Counted from the first letter of the stretch, positions 1-10,205 are shown. The stretch: DNA of 64,000 bases from Cyanobium sp. E1_MAG_00006 (GCA_027488975.1 JAIYAQ010000023.1:62001-126000); one strand, 5' to 3'. A program made the numbers and translations. The notes: a model not told the origin generated them from the letters alone.

Positions 1-273
1 CTTCCTGGCATGAACAAGCAGGACGTGTCCGTCACGCTGGCGGGCGACATGCTCACCATCCAGGGGGAGCGCAAGCGCGAGAGTGAGGTGACGAAGCTGC
101 ACTTCCACCGGATGGAGCGCAGCAGCGGCAGTTTCAGCCGCAGCTTCTCACTGCCGGACGATGCCGATCCCGCCAGCATCCACGCCCACTGCGAGAACGG
201 TGAGCTCACGATCAGCATCGCCCGCAAGACCGGCAGCCCCGCCAAGGAGCCGATGAGCGTCCCGGTGGACTGA
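1..273 (+). CDS. Hsp20 small heat-shock protein, 3' part only
   Basis: This is the C-terminal part of an alpha-crystallin-domain chaperone, an ATP-independent holdase that binds unfolding proteins. The open frame runs off the left edge: codons before the first ATG (position 10) read LPG, matching the conserved Hsp20 stretch LPG-(M/V)-x-(K/R)-x-D-V. Visible features are DVSVTLAGDMLTIQGER, a FxRSFxLPDD-like strand and the ENGELTISIARK motif near the C terminus. About 50-60 N-terminal residues should lie outside the window. The family call is firm from these motifs; the paralogue cannot be decided. Confidence 0.9.
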   Translation, partial: LPGMNKQDVSVTLAGDMLTIQGERKRESEVTKLHFHRMERSSGSFSRSFSLPDDADPASIHAHCENGELTISIARKTGSPAKEPMSVPVD

Positions 274-414
274 GCCGTGCGCGAACAGCGATGCGCTGCG
301 GCGTTCGCTCAGTCCGGGTCGGTGTAGTTGTCGCGGATGGTGAGGATCTCCGATTGGTGCTTCCTCACCGCCGCCAATCTTTCGGCCGTCAACGTGGTGA
401 TGGTCAGAAGATTC

Positions 415-1526
415 TCAGTCGACGGTCGCATCCCAGGGGGCGGCGTTGAGCGGAGCGGGCCGGCCGAACAGGTAGCCCTGGCCAAGGTGGCAGCCCATCT
501 CCAGCAGCCGCTGGCGTTGCTCCTCGGTTTCGATCCCCTCCGCCACCACCTGCAGCCCCATCTCCTGGAACACCCGCACGAAGCCCCGCACCAGCAGGGC
601 GCAGCGCTCGTCCTCCGCCATCTGCTGCACGTAGGTCTGGTCAAGCTTCACCGCATCCACCGGCAGCCGGCTCAGCCAGGCCAGCGAGGAATAGCCGGTT
701 CCGAAGTCGTCGAGGGCGATGCGCACGCCGGCGGCCTTGAGCTGCAGCAGGCGCTCGTGGGCTTCGGCCTGGGCCTGCAGCATCACGGTTTCGGTGATCT
801 CCACCGTGAGTCCGCGCAGATCGGCCCCGCTGCGCTGCTGCTCGCGCAGCAGCTGCTCCACCAGATCACCGCGCTCCAGGTGCTGGGGGCTGATGTTCAC
901 CGACAGGCTCCACGGCAGGCCCTGCAGTTGCCACTGCGCCAGGCAGTCGAGGGCCTTCCCGAAGGCTCCTGTCACGGCCTGATCGATGTCCGGAAACAGC
1001 TTAGGCTGCGGCCGAGCACCTGATTCAGGCTGTAGCCGGTCTGATGCAGCACGGCATCGTTGGCCTAAACGATTAGTGGCCCCGGTGCGTCCAGGGGCGC
1101 CGCCAGGGTGATCAGCAGCGAATCCTGAATCGTGTTCAGCACCGTTGCCAGCTGCAGCACCAGCGGATCCTCCGGCTCATCCGCCGGGCGGCTGCGCAGC
1201 AGGCCTACGCCGGTGCCGGTGTCGCTGAGGAAGAGGCGCAGGTGCAACAGCTCGCTACCGCTTGCCGGCGGAGGCGACAGCTGAATCTCCTGGGGACCGA
1301 TCTCCAGCAGCGGTTCCAGGGTCTCGATCCGCTCGGCCAGGGCGGGCCAGGCGTCCGCCAGGCCCCGCTGACGCAGATCATTAGCCAACGGTCCCAGCTG
1401 GGCAGCTGCCTGCGGATCGATCCATTCCAGTTCGCCGGCAGCACTGAACAGCAGCAGGCCATCGCCCGGCACCAGCAGAAAGCTGGCCATCGCTCCCAGT
1501 GGCCGGACGCGGCCGCCTTCAGGCAC
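415..1526 (-). pseudogene. Decayed PAS-(GGDEF)-EAL c-di-GMP signalling gene
   Basis: These are the remains of a multidomain c-di-GMP protein. The 5' piece (1526 to 1065) has a PAS-like sensor region and the start of a second PAS, ending at an in-frame TAG at 1065-1067. Past the stop the same frame continues as recognisable PAS (ANDAVLHQTGYSLNQVLGRS) to about 1002. The sequence then jumps, in another frame, into the middle of an EAL domain (975 to 415) with LSVNISPQHLER, ALDDFGTGYSSL, KLDQTYV and EGIETEEQ. The whole GGDEF domain and the first part of EAL, including the E-A-L motif, are missing. A nonsense codon, a frameshift and a large internal deletion together indicate a pseudogene. The 3' EAL fragment keeps its coding pattern, so loss may be recent. 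Confidence 0.85.
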
Positions 1527-1690
1527 CGCTGCAGGGGACAGGTTACTGATCGTCGCGCGGCGACTGGCCCAATTCTGCCGGGCTTGTCATCCTGAGATGG
1601 CGCAATCTGAAGTCGCAACGCAACGTTGCGCGCGCTGATCGCTTCAACCTGCAGGCCCACCAACAGGTCATCCGCAGCGTCGGCGAGGGA

Positions 1691-1807
1691 TCAGGCCGCG
1701 CGACGGTCGTTGTTGAGGATGCCGCGGGCAGCGCACTCCAGGCAGGTGCGGTAGCCGCCGTGGCCCGTGCGCAGCTGACCGCTGCCACCGCAGCGCGGGC
1801 AGCGCAT
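1691..1807 (-). CDS. 38-residue zinc-ribbon-like protein
   Basis: A short frame starting MRCPRCGGSGQ carries two CxxC pairs (CPRC and CLEC) about 20 residues apart. It reads as a rubredoxin- or DnaJ-type zinc knuckle with CxxCxGxG character. Zinc binding is inferred from the cysteine spacing alone. A longer in-frame extension reaches 2077, but it looks non-coding and overlaps the next gene, so I place the start at the ATG just before the first cysteine. No strong Shine-Dalgarno site is seen. It sits between the EAL pseudogene and a divergent small gene. Function unknown. Confidence 0.5.
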   Translation of the reverse strand: MRCPRCGGSGQLRTGHGGYRTCLECAARGILNNDRRAA

Positions 1808-2060
1808 CAGCTCGGTCGGCGCGGCTTGTGTGCTCAGAGGGCTTGTGGGGCTGGCTGGGCGTGCTGAGAAGGAAGGCTCGGACACGGGACGAGGAAAGGC
1901 CTGGCAAGTGTGCGAGGGCGTGGCCCAATTTCGGCGGAAGGCTTTGTGAAGACTTCGTCGGTCGGCGTGTGCTCCCCCTGACAGGCCTGGCCGCGGCTGC
2001 CTGCCTGCGTCAACGTCCGTGCGGGCCGGCAGGAACCACCCGGTGGCCGCCCCACCAGCC

Positions 2061-2354
2061 ATGACTTCCGACGACATCCTTCGTGCCAGGCTCCTGAGCG
2101 CGGCCGCCGAGGACCACGACCAGGAGCTGCAATCGCTGCTGCACCAGACCTACCGCCAGCTGGAGCACGCCTACCACTGCTCGCCGGAATACGGCCGCAT
2201 GGTGGAGCGTTATCCCGTTCTGGCCCAGGCCATCGCGCGCTGCCGCTATGCCGACCTTGTCGGCGACCCCGCCGAGGCTCCACCGGCCGGTTCGCGCTCC
2301 TGTCGCCGACCTCCCAGCCCCCTGCAGTGGGATCGCAGCCATGGGGAGATCTGA
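2061..2354 (+). CDS. Small conserved hypothetical protein (97 aa)
   Basis: A 97-residue soluble protein starts at ATG 2061, with a helical N-terminal half (DDILRARLLSAAAEDHDQEL and a QTYRQLEHAYH segment) and a basic, proline-rich C-terminal tail. Charged and hydrophobic residues alternate as expected for a real coding sequence. Codons upstream of 2061 in the same frame lack this pattern. I do not recognise a family. It is divergent from the zinc-ribbon ORF and convergent with the small membrane protein that follows. Confidence 0.55.
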   Translation: MTSDDILRARLLSAAAEDHDQELQSLLHQTYRQLEHAYHCSPEYGRMVERYPVLAQAIARCRYADLVGDPAEAPPAGSRSCRRPPSPLQWDRSHGEI

Positions 2355-2399
2355 AGCGGCTGAACGCGTTGCAGCTCTCTCAGCTCCCTCAGCCGCCGA

Positions 2400-2513
2400 T
2401 CATTTGCCGCCGAGATCCGTTGGCCTGGTCACCACATATACGACCATGCCGGTGAGAGCCACCCCCACGGCGATCAGAATCACGATCGCGCTCGTGTAGT
2501 CGGTCGAGCCCAT
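2400..2513 (-). CDS. 37-residue single-span membrane protein, PsbN-like layout
   Basis: This small gene encodes a 37-residue protein. It has a strong ribosome-binding site (GAGGGGAG four bases before the ATG at 2513). Residues 8-28 form one hydrophobic helix (SAIVILIAVGVALTGMVVYV), followed by TRPTDLGGK. The length, the LTG within the membrane segment and the following VYxxxxP recall the N-terminal two-thirds of PsbN from picocyanobacteria. However, the DPF/DDHED tail of true PsbN is absent. I therefore call it a small thylakoid- or plasma-membrane protein and treat PsbN kinship as a guess. It lies downstream of the ABC ATPase start on the same strand. Confidence 0.6.
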   Translation of the reverse strand: MGSTDYTSAIVILIAVGVALTGMVVYVVTRPTDLGGK

Positions 2514-2554
2514 GGCTCCCCTCAAACCGTCAACCTACCGCCGTCACTCGGGCG

Positions 2555-3346
2555 TCAGCCCGGCAGCACCTGGCGCCAGCCGTCCTGCTCCACCAGCCGC
2601 AGGGGCGTGTCGAACAGGGCGCTGAGGGCTTCGGCCTGCAGCAGATCCGCCGCCGGTCCGTCGCCCACCAGTTGTCCGTCCCGCAGCAGCAGCACCCGGC
2701 TCAGCTCGGGAATCACCGCCTCGATCTGATGGGTCACCAGCAGCAGGGTGGTGCCGGCTGCAGTCAGCCGCCGCAGGTCGGCCAGCAGCTGATGGCGGGC
2801 CCGCAGGTCGAGGCCGTTGGTGGGTTCATCGAGCACCAGCACATCCGGCCCGTGCACAAGGGCCCGCGCCAGCAGCAGCCGGCGCTTCTGGCCATCGGAG
2901 AGCTGGGCGAAGGGGCGATCGGCCAGGGGTGCCAGCCCCAGCTCCTCCATCAGCTCGGCCACCCGCCGCCGCTGCGCAGCCGCGGCCACCTGGCTGCGGC
3001 CGATGCCCACCGAGCCGAAGAAGCCTGAGAGCACCACATCGGCTGCCGGCACCCAGCCGCGGTAGGCGTTCTGCAGATCGTTGGATACGACGCCGATCCG
3101 GCGGCGCAGCTCCCAGAGGTTCACCGTGGCACTGCCGAAGATGCGCAGCGCCGAACCCGGGTGCACCACCGGATAGAGCTCGCGGCTGAGCAGCTTGATC
3201 AGCGCGCTCTTGCCGGCCCCGTTGGGCCCTAGCACCAGGGTGTGCTCGCCCTCCAGCAGCTGCAGGCTGAGGTTCTCGAACACCCGCCGTGGGCCCAGCC
3301 AGGCCTCCACCGCCTGCAGTTCGAGGTATGGGGAGCCGCCTGCCAT
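2555..3346 (-). CDS. ABC transporter ATP-binding protein (single cytoplasmic domain)
   Basis: A 263-residue ATPase. Walker A is GPNGAGKSA (the usual Thr after GKS is Ala, though the lysine and serine remain). The signature is LSDGQKRR instead of LSGGQ, Walker B is VLVLDEPT, and the switch histidine is in LLLVTHQ. The ModF/YlmA-like group of ABC ATPases shows a similar LSxGQ layout. No permease or binding protein is adjacent, so substrate and partners are unknown. The frame extends upstream to 3649, but that part lacks protein-like character; homology begins at the methionine encoded at 3346 (MAGGSPYLELQAVEAW). Confidence 0.85.
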   Translation of the reverse strand: MAGGSPYLELQAVEAWLGPRRVFENLSLQLLEGEHTLVLGPNGAGKSALIKLLSRELYPVVHPGSALRIFGSATVNLWELRRRIGVVSNDLQNAYRGWVPAADVVLSGFFGSVGIGRSQVAAAAQRRRVAELMEELGLAPLADRPFAQLSDGQKRRLLLARALVHGPDVLVLDEPTNGLDLRARHQLLADLRRLTAAGTTLLLVTHQIEAVIPELSRVLLLRDGQLVGDGPAADLLQAEALSALFDTPLRLVEQDGWRQVLPG

Positions 3347-3451
3347 CGGCTCATTCTCCGGCTGCGCAGGCTGGGTGCTCCAGCCGACAGGCGCCTGCAG
3401 CCTGCATGGCAGGAGGCGTCGCCGGCCGCCACCGAGCCTGAGTTCGACGTC

Positions 3452-3640
3452 ATGGTCGGCATGCAGGTTCCTCCATCGGCTCCGCTGCCCGTTGTGCTGA
3501 GCCCACTGCCACCGGCTGCTGCTGCATCCCTGGGCTGGGCCGCCTGGGATGAGGTGGTGACCATCCGCCGCCGCCCGGAGACCGCCCGGCCCGATCCGGG
3601 GGACTTCTCCAGCTGGGATGAGCTGCTCGGCTGCCGCTGA
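3452..3640 (+). CDS. Possible 62-residue conserved small protein
   Basis: In the 374-base gap between the ABC ATPase start and the YjbQ-family gene, a frame from ATG 3452 ends in a stretch that looks like real protein: WDEVVTIRRRPETARPDPGD followed by FSSWDELLGCR. The N-terminal part is Ala/Pro/Leu rich. No Shine-Dalgarno is convincing and the start is uncertain. The call rests only on amino-acid composition. The rest of the gap shows nothing else I can support. Confidence 0.35.
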   Translation: MVGMQVPPSAPLPVVLSPLPPAAAASLGWAAWDEVVTIRRRPETARPDPGDFSSWDELLGCR

Positions 3641-3720
3641 GCACGCCACCCGGTTTGTTGGCTGGATTGATTGCCGGCTTGATTAAGGTCCGGCCCACCA
3701 GCACAGACCCCCGGGCCGCG

Positions 3721-4185
3721 ATGAACCACTGGCATCACCATCGGCTGGTGGTCGAGACCGACGGCTCATTCCGCTGCCACAACATCACCGCCGAGCTGCA
3801 GCGGTTCGTGGACCGCTGCGGCATCGCGAGAGGATTGCTGGTGGCCGCGGGACAGCACACCACCACGGCCCTGGTGGTGAATGAATCGGAGCCGCGGCTG
3901 CTGGCCGATATCGAACGCTTCTTCCTGGAGCTGGCTCCAGCCGATCGCCCCTGGATGCACAACGACCTGCACCTGCGGCCGGGCATTCCGCCCGATGAGC
4001 CGCGCAATGCCCACAGTCACCTGATCGCGCTGATGCTGGGCAACCACCTCAGCCTGCCGGTTACGGCCGGGCGTCTGGGGCTGGGCACCTACCAGGCGGT
4101 GTTGCTGGTGGAGCTGGATGGCCCGCGCCAACGGGAGGTGCTGCTGCAGTTGAGCGGTGTTCAGCCCACGGAGCGGGCGGGCTGA
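3721..4185 (+). CDS. YjbQ/UPF0047-family protein
   Basis: A 154-residue protein of the secondary-thiamine-phosphate-synthase-like enzyme family (YjbQ, UPF0047). Family marks include HHRLVVETDG at the N terminus, GLLVAAGQHTTTALVVNE in the middle, HNDLHLRPG, NAHSHLIALMLG (metal-site histidines) and a C-terminal GTYQAVLLVELDGPR. YjbQ proteins bind a metal, and thiamin phosphate synthase activity was reported in vitro; the physiological role is uncertain. The start at 3721 gives the standard family length. Its 3' end overlaps the convergent small membrane ORF by 25 bp. Confidence 0.9.
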   Translation: MNHWHHHRLVVETDGSFRCHNITAELQRFVDRCGIARGLLVAAGQHTTTALVVNESEPRLLADIERFFLELAPADRPWMHNDLHLRPGIPPDEPRNAHSHLIALMLGNHLSLPVTAGRLGLGTYQAVLLVELDGPRQREVLLQLSGVQPTERAG

Positions 4186-4505
4186 TCGGGCGCACGCGGT
4201 GGCGCCGGCGGCTGGGGATTCAGCAGCGGCACCAGGCTGCTGAGGCCGAGCATCACGAAGGAGAGGGCACCCAGCAGGGCGAGCAGCCGCAGGCCCAGCG
4301 GGCGGCCGGGGTCGACCGGCCAGTCATCGTCGGCATCGGGTGGTGTGGCTGGCGGCAGCGGTCGCTGAGGCTGGCGGGGCGGAATCACGGGGGGAATGCA
4401 GAGGCTGTCCCGCGGACAGGAGGGCCATGGCTTCAGACAATCTTCCGCTGCAGTGGCGCTGTGTGCCACACGCTGGCCTCGATCAGCGCCATAGCGTTTC
4501 GCCAC
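4161..4505 (-). CDS. Small proline-rich single-span membrane protein, start uncertain
   Basis: The frame ends at 4161 and encodes a proline-rich region (PPRQPQRPLPPATPPDADDD), one hydrophobic helix (GLRLLALLGALSFVMLGLSS) and a second Pro-rich tail. This resembles short cyanobacterial anchor proteins of unknown role. There is no good ATG. The listed start is a GTG at 4505, but the first 35 residues look non-coding and the real start may be a GTG near 4390. It is divergent from the small gene at 4520 and convergent with the YjbQ-family gene. Confidence 0.45.
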   Translation of the reverse strand: MAKRYGADRGQRVAHSATAAEDCLKPWPSCPRDSLCIPPVIPPRQPQRPLPPATPPDADDDWPVDPGRPLGLRLLALLGALSFVMLGLSSLVPLLNPQPPAPPRAPDQPARSVG

Positions 4506-4519
4506 GAACGGAGCAGCCC

Positions 4520-4762
4520 ATGCCCCCCCCGCGGCGAGAGGACACCACCCCCGATCGTCCGCTGCAACCGGCCACGCTGAAGTGGCAGGAGAACGGCGAA
4601 CTCTCCGCCCACGATGTGTTCAACCTGATCTGCCGCCTACGTGCAGTCGAGTCAGGCCAGCACAGCAATGAACTCTGGCGGCTGGGCCACAAATATCCCG
4701 GCACCACTCCGTCTGGCGCCATGCCCCCTGGCACCATCCAGCCTGACGCCAACCAGGGCTGA
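4520..4762 (+). CDS. Conserved small hypothetical protein (80 aa)
   Basis: An 80-residue soluble protein whose core is LKWQENGELSAHDVFNLICR followed by LRAVESGQHSNELWRLGHKY. The C-terminal 20 residues are Pro/Gly/Thr-rich. GGAGC lies about 8 bases before the ATG at 4520. An in-frame ATG at 4427 would add 31 residues (MASDNLPLQW) and cannot be excluded. I do not recognise the function. It is convergent with glgP. Confidence 0.55.
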   Translation: MPPPRREDTTPDRPLQPATLKWQENGELSAHDVFNLICRLRAVESGQHSNELWRLGHKYPGTTPSGAMPPGTIQPDANQG

Positions 4763-4833
4763 GCTGGCTCGGCCAGCGGTTGGGCTTGTGGAGGTTGCCC
4801 TTCTGGAGGTTGCCCTGCTGGTGCCTGCCTGCC

Positions 4834-7227
<2,394 letters not shown>

Positions 7228-7365
7228 CACCCGGATCTGGATATTGACGTCGTTCTGACGGCGACCCGAAGCCGTTGCGGTGTGGATAGCTACCGAACGT
7301 GGTGTGTGTCAGCGCTTCGGCGTCGCTCATGTGATGGTGGCCATGCCTGGTCGAGACGCGGTATC

Positions 7366-7569
7366 GTGATCAAACGAAGGCATCGTGTTGCTGCTGCTGC
7401 CGCCGAGCTCGCTTTCGCAGCGGCTGCGCTGGGATTGGTGGTCGGCTCAGTTGCTCTGCTCCGCGTGGTTGCGCCGCGGCAGATGCAAGAGCTCTGCCTG
7501 AGCGCCCGGGCCACGGTCCAATCCTCGGGGGTTTCCTGGCCCTGTGGCGAGGCTGCCCCCGGCTCATGA
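7366..7569 (+). CDS. Possible 67-residue membrane protein with GTG start
   Basis: Between glgP and the HLIP gene a frame from GTG 7366 encodes a basic N terminus (VIKRRHRV), a hydrophobic helix (AELAFAAAALGLVVGSVALL) and a C-terminal tail with two cysteines. This is the shape of a small anchored or exported protein. No ATG and no good Shine-Dalgarno are available. The downstream HLIP has its own likely promoter. Moderate-to-low confidence that it is translated. Confidence 0.35.
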   Translation: MIKRRHRVAAAAAELAFAAAALGLVVGSVALLRVVAPRQMQELCLSARATVQSSGVSWPCGEAAPGS

Positions 7570-7586
7570 CCCAGCCGCCTTCACGA

Positions 7587-7626
7587 TCCGTTACGATGAC
7601 GCCACGTTTCGCAACGTTTCTGCACC
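7587..7626 (+). promoter_or_regulatory. Putative promoter and leader of the HLIP gene
   Basis: The 40 bases before the HLIP start contain GTTACGATGACGCC, whose TACGAT hexamer is a good sigma-70 type -10 box, about 35 bases before the ATG. No clear -35 box is seen. HLIP genes in this group are usually light- and stress-induced, but no specific operator can be identified here. Confidence 0.35.
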
Positions 7627-7770
7627 ATGGCTGATTCCACTCCCCGCTTCGGTTTCGTCGGCTTCGCTGAAACCTGGAACGGTCGCCTCGCGATGCTGGG
7701 CTTCGTGATCGGTCTTGGCACCGAGCTGCTCACCGGTCAAGGCATCCTGTCGCAGATCGGCCTGGGCTGA
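7627..7770 (+). CDS. hli: High-light-inducible protein (HLIP, one-helix chlorophyll-binding)
   Basis: A 47-residue protein with the LHC-type chlorophyll-binding motif ETWNGRLAMLGFVIGLGTE (residues 15-33), where Glu and Asn are pigment ligands and Arg forms the helix-helix ion pair. The C-terminal LLTGQGILSQIGLG is typical of picocyanobacterial HLIPs. These thylakoid proteins dissipate energy and support photosystem II assembly and chlorophyll recycling under excess light. The gene is monocistronic, with its own leader and a strong terminator 23 bases after the stop. Confidence 0.95.
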   Translation: MADSTPRFGFVGFAETWNGRLAMLGFVIGLGTELLTGQGILSQIGLG

Positions 7771-7792
7771 TCTCGGGTCCTCCCGAATCAGC

Positions 7793-7828
7793 AAGCCCCC
7801 GCTGGAGCATTCCAGCGGGGGCTTTTTG
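7793..7828 (+). terminator. Rho-independent terminator after the HLIP gene
   Basis: A perfect 14-bp inverted repeat (AAGCCCCCGCTGGA, 7793-7806, and its complement, 7811-7824) around a GCAT loop, followed by a run of T residues. It is a textbook intrinsic terminator for the HLIP transcript and may also serve the convergent minus-strand gene. Confidence 0.95.
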
Positions 7829-7888
7829 TTGGCTGCGGCCGATGCAGCAGCGCCGGCTCCTTCGCAGCCGGCTCCCTCGCAGTGGACC

Positions 7889-8620
7889 TCAGGCTGAGGC
7901 CGGGGCCTGCCAGTCGTCCGGTGGAGCCGGCTTGTCGCTGTCCTGCAGCGACGGGAACAGCCTGCGGATCTCGGCGCTGATCGCTGGCCGCAGCTCCGCG
8001 CGGAAGCCGGTTGCAGCCTCGGCGCTGAGCACGGGATAGGCCTGATCGGTGTTGCCCTCCCCCCGCAGCGCTTTCCAGCTGGTGGTTTCCTGACGCTTGA
8101 GCGCCTCGAGGGGCTCAAGGAAGTCGAAGCTCAGCACCCTGCCTTGCTCGGCGGCGGTGGCCATCCACAGGTCGCGGAACGTGATCAGTTCGCGGGCCTT
8201 GAGCGTGTCGGGCAGCCCCAGCACCGGCTCGTAATAGTCGAGCACCCGCAGCTCCTCCTGCAGCAGGATCGGCCAGGCCCCCTGCTCACCTGCCTCGAGC
8301 CCAGTTTCGACGCCGCTCGTCTGCATGGCGTGCAGATGGAAGGCGAGCCAGCGGTAGTGCGATTTATCGCGGGTGCGCTTCTTCTCCGATCCCTTGCCGC
8401 TGACGCGTCTTGGCAGGGCTGCCTCCGCCTTGCGCAGGAAGACGCGGTCTTCCCGTTCCAGATTGATCGCACCCCAGCGCTGGCGGTACTCCCAGAGCTC
8501 CTCGTAGCGGCGCACGTCCTCGGGGCTCCAGCCCAGGCTCCGCAGTTCCTCGGCCCGGTTCTCCTCGCTCGTTTGCACGCGCCCATCACTGGATTCGAAC
8601 CGCACCCTAGATCCCTGCAT
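7889..8620 (-). CDS. Conserved hypothetical protein (243 aa), charged and helical
   Basis: A soluble, strongly charged protein without signal peptide or membrane segment. It begins MQGSRVRFESSDGRVQTSEE, has a LGWSPEDVRRYEELWEYRQR segment and an aromatic, leucine-rich middle, and ends in a Pro/Ala tail. I choose ATG 8620 because the 39 upstream codons of the frame look random. The ORF at 8643-8900 lies 22 bp upstream on the same strand, so the two may be co-transcribed. I do not recognise a domain and propose no function. Confidence 0.7.
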   Translation of the reverse strand: MQGSRVRFESSDGRVQTSEENRAEELRSLGWSPEDVRRYEELWEYRQRWGAINLEREDRVFLRKAEAALPRRVSGKGSEKKRTRDKSHYRWLAFHLHAMQTSGVETGLEAGEQGAWPILLQEELRVLDYYEPVLGLPDTLKARELITFRDLWMATAAEQGRVLSFDFLEPLEALKRQETTSWKALRGEGNTDQAYPVLSAEAATGFRAELRPAISAEIRRLFPSLQDSDKPAPPDDWQAPASA

Positions 8621-8642
8621 TGGTGGACGTTCAGGCTGGATA

Positions 8643-8900
8643 TCAGCCAAGGCCTTTGGCTGAGCAGGCCTGAGGTGGCGGCGGTGCCAACACCGGCACC
8701 AGCTGAAATCGATCGAGCACGGCCGGGTTCCTGCCATGCACCTCCAGCCAGTGCTGCAGCCTGCGGGCCGCCGTTGCCGGCTCGATCACAGTCCAGGCCT
8801 GGTCGGCGGCGAGGCTGAAACGCCCATCGCTGCGCAGCCAGCGCGGCCGGGCGCGCTGTTGACCTGAGCCAGGCAACAGTGCCACACACCAGAGGTCCAT
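8643..8900 (-). CDS. Conserved hypothetical protein (85 aa)
   Basis: A small protein starting MDLWCVALLPGSG, with WLRSDGRFSLAADQAWTVI and ARRLQHWLEVHGRNPAVLDR. Its composition is globular rather than membrane-bound. It is the first gene of a two-gene minus-strand unit with the 243-residue protein, 22 bp apart, and is divergent from the hydrolase at 9101. Function unknown. Confidence 0.55.
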   Translation of the reverse strand: MDLWCVALLPGSGQQRARPRWLRSDGRFSLAADQAWTVIEPATAARRLQHWLEVHGRNPAVLDRFQLVPVLAPPPPQACSAKGLG

Positions 8901-9100
8901 CGGCAGCTCCGCAGCACCGTTTCAGGCTGCGTCGCCCGCCGGTTTGTGGCGATCGCGGGCCCCGCCGCTGCCGCGGGATTGCGGCAGGAGTCCGCCTCGA
9001 GCGTGCGCCACTGCCGCAGCTGCTCGCCCCCGGCGCCGGCATGGTCAGGCTGGGGCCGGAGGGCTCACACCCTCCAGCTCATCCCATCGCCTTCCCGTCG

Positions 9101-9748
9101 ATGGCGCGCGGCGCCCTCATCCGCCAGGTGCGGATCCCTTCTCCGGCCGGCGAGCTGCAGGGGGAGCTGGCCCTGCCCAGGCCCGCCACCGCGCTGGTGC
9201 TGTTTGCCCATGGAAGCGGTAGTGGGCGCAGCAGCCCCCGCAATCGGGCCGTGGCCGAGGTGCTGCAGCGCGCCGGCCTCGCCACCCTGTTGTTGGATCT
9301 GCTTCCCGGCTCACCGGTGGAGCTGCACCAGGGCATGGAACTGTGCCTGGCCTGCCAGAGCCTGCTGGCCGCGGTCGACTGGGCCAGCCAGGAACCCACG
9401 CTCCGTGCCTTGCCACAGGGGCTGTTCGGAGGCAGCACCGGCGCGGCGGTGGCGCTGGAGGTAGCGGCGCTCCGGCCCGAGCGCATCGGGGCGGTGGTGT
9501 GCCGTGGCGGACGACCCGATCTGGCGTTCGAGGCCCTCGGCCTGGTGCGCTGCCCCACCCTGTTGATCGTGGGGGCGGCGGATGTCGATGTGCTCGAGCT
9601 CAATGCCTGGGCCGCTGCCCACCTGCGCGCCCGCCACGATCTGTTGGTGGTGCCCGGCGCCGGCCACCTGTTCAGCGAACCCGGCGCGCTTGAGGCGGTG
9701 GCTGAGGCGAGTTGTCGCTGGTTTGCCACTCAGCTGTGCTGCAGCTGA
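9101..9748 (+). CDS. Alpha/beta-hydrolase of the dienelactone-hydrolase type
   Basis: A 215-residue serine hydrolase. The oxyanion region is LVLFAHGSGSGRSSPRN. The nucleophile elbow is LFGGSTGAAVAL (G-G-S-T-G), the acid is likely in IVGAADVDVLELN, and the catalytic histidine is in PGAGHLFSEPG. Length and motif order fit the small DeoC-independent DLH-like hydrolases often found beside phosphoribosyltransferases; here no such neighbour exists. The substrate cannot be predicted. An ATG at 9041 would add 20 residues, but homology-like sequence begins after 9101. A 10-bp inverted repeat follows the stop. Confidence 0.8.
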   Translation: MARGALIRQVRIPSPAGELQGELALPRPATALVLFAHGSGSGRSSPRNRAVAEVLQRAGLATLLLDLLPGSPVELHQGMELCLACQSLLAAVDWASQEPTLRALPQGLFGGSTGAAVALEVAALRPERIGAVVCRGGRPDLAFEALGLVRCPTLLIVGAADVDVLELNAWAAAHLRARHDLLVVPGAGHLFSEPGALEAVAEASCRWFATQLCCS

Positions 9749-9775
9749 TCACGTCGGTGGGCCACGTCAGACTGT

Positions 9776-9814
9776 CACATCTGCAACCAGCGTCGTCATC
9801 TTGCTGCAGATGTG
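9776..9814. repeat. Perfect 10-bp inverted repeat between hydrolase and RHH gene
   Basis: CACATCTGCA (9776-9785) is repeated in inverted orientation at 9805-9814, separated by 19 bases. No T-run follows, so it is a weak terminator candidate for the hydrolase. It could equally be an operator upstream of the RHH-like gene at 9942. Confidence 0.6.
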
Positions 9815-9941
9815 GTGTTTGCGCGTACCGCAACAAACTGGTTGCTCTTGATTTCCGTTTCTATTGTTGAGTTGCTGAGAAAGCTCTTGTCTTCGCCTCT
9901 CTCGGCGTTATTCCCGTTGTGAATCATCCAGGAGTTCGGCT

Positions 9942-10199
9942 ATGAATGATCGCTTCCGTGTGCTACAGCGCCAGCCACGCCGCATCTCAATTACGCTCAG
10001 CTACTTCGTGCATGAATCACTGTTGAGTCGCTCTGAGGAAGAGGGCCGTTCGGTGTCCAACCTCTGCGCCTTCCTTCTGGAAGATGCCTTGCGCGATCAG
10101 CAGCGTGACGGGCAGCGCGAGGGGCAGCAGCCCCTGCCGGTCATGACCCATTCCCATGGGCCAATGGGCAACGGGCGCGTCAAGACCCACAGCTTCTGA
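9942..10199 (+). CDS. Ribbon-helix-helix (CopG-like) small protein
   Basis: An 85-residue protein. Its first half, RRISITLSYFVHESLLSRSE followed by EEGRSVSNLCAFLLEDALRD, fits the RHH fold: one beta strand (ISITLS), helix A with a hydrophobic face, the turn GRSVSN, and helix B. Such proteins usually bind DNA as dimers and often repress their own promoter. The C-terminal 30 residues are Gln/Gly/His-rich and probably disordered. AGGAG lies 9 bases before the ATG. No toxin partner is adjacent; the upstream inverted repeat could be its operator (inference). Confidence 0.7.
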   Translation: MNDRFRVLQRQPRRISITLSYFVHESLLSRSEEEGRSVSNLCAFLLEDALRDQQRDGQREGQQPLPVMTHSHGPMGNGRVKTHSF

Positions 10200-10205
10200 A
10201 CCTGT

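Noticed and set aside
8585-8610. GGATTCGAACC, like a tRNA T-arm, inside the 243-residue gene
   Set aside because: No matching anticodon or acceptor stems around it; it codes for VRFES in a well-formed protein.
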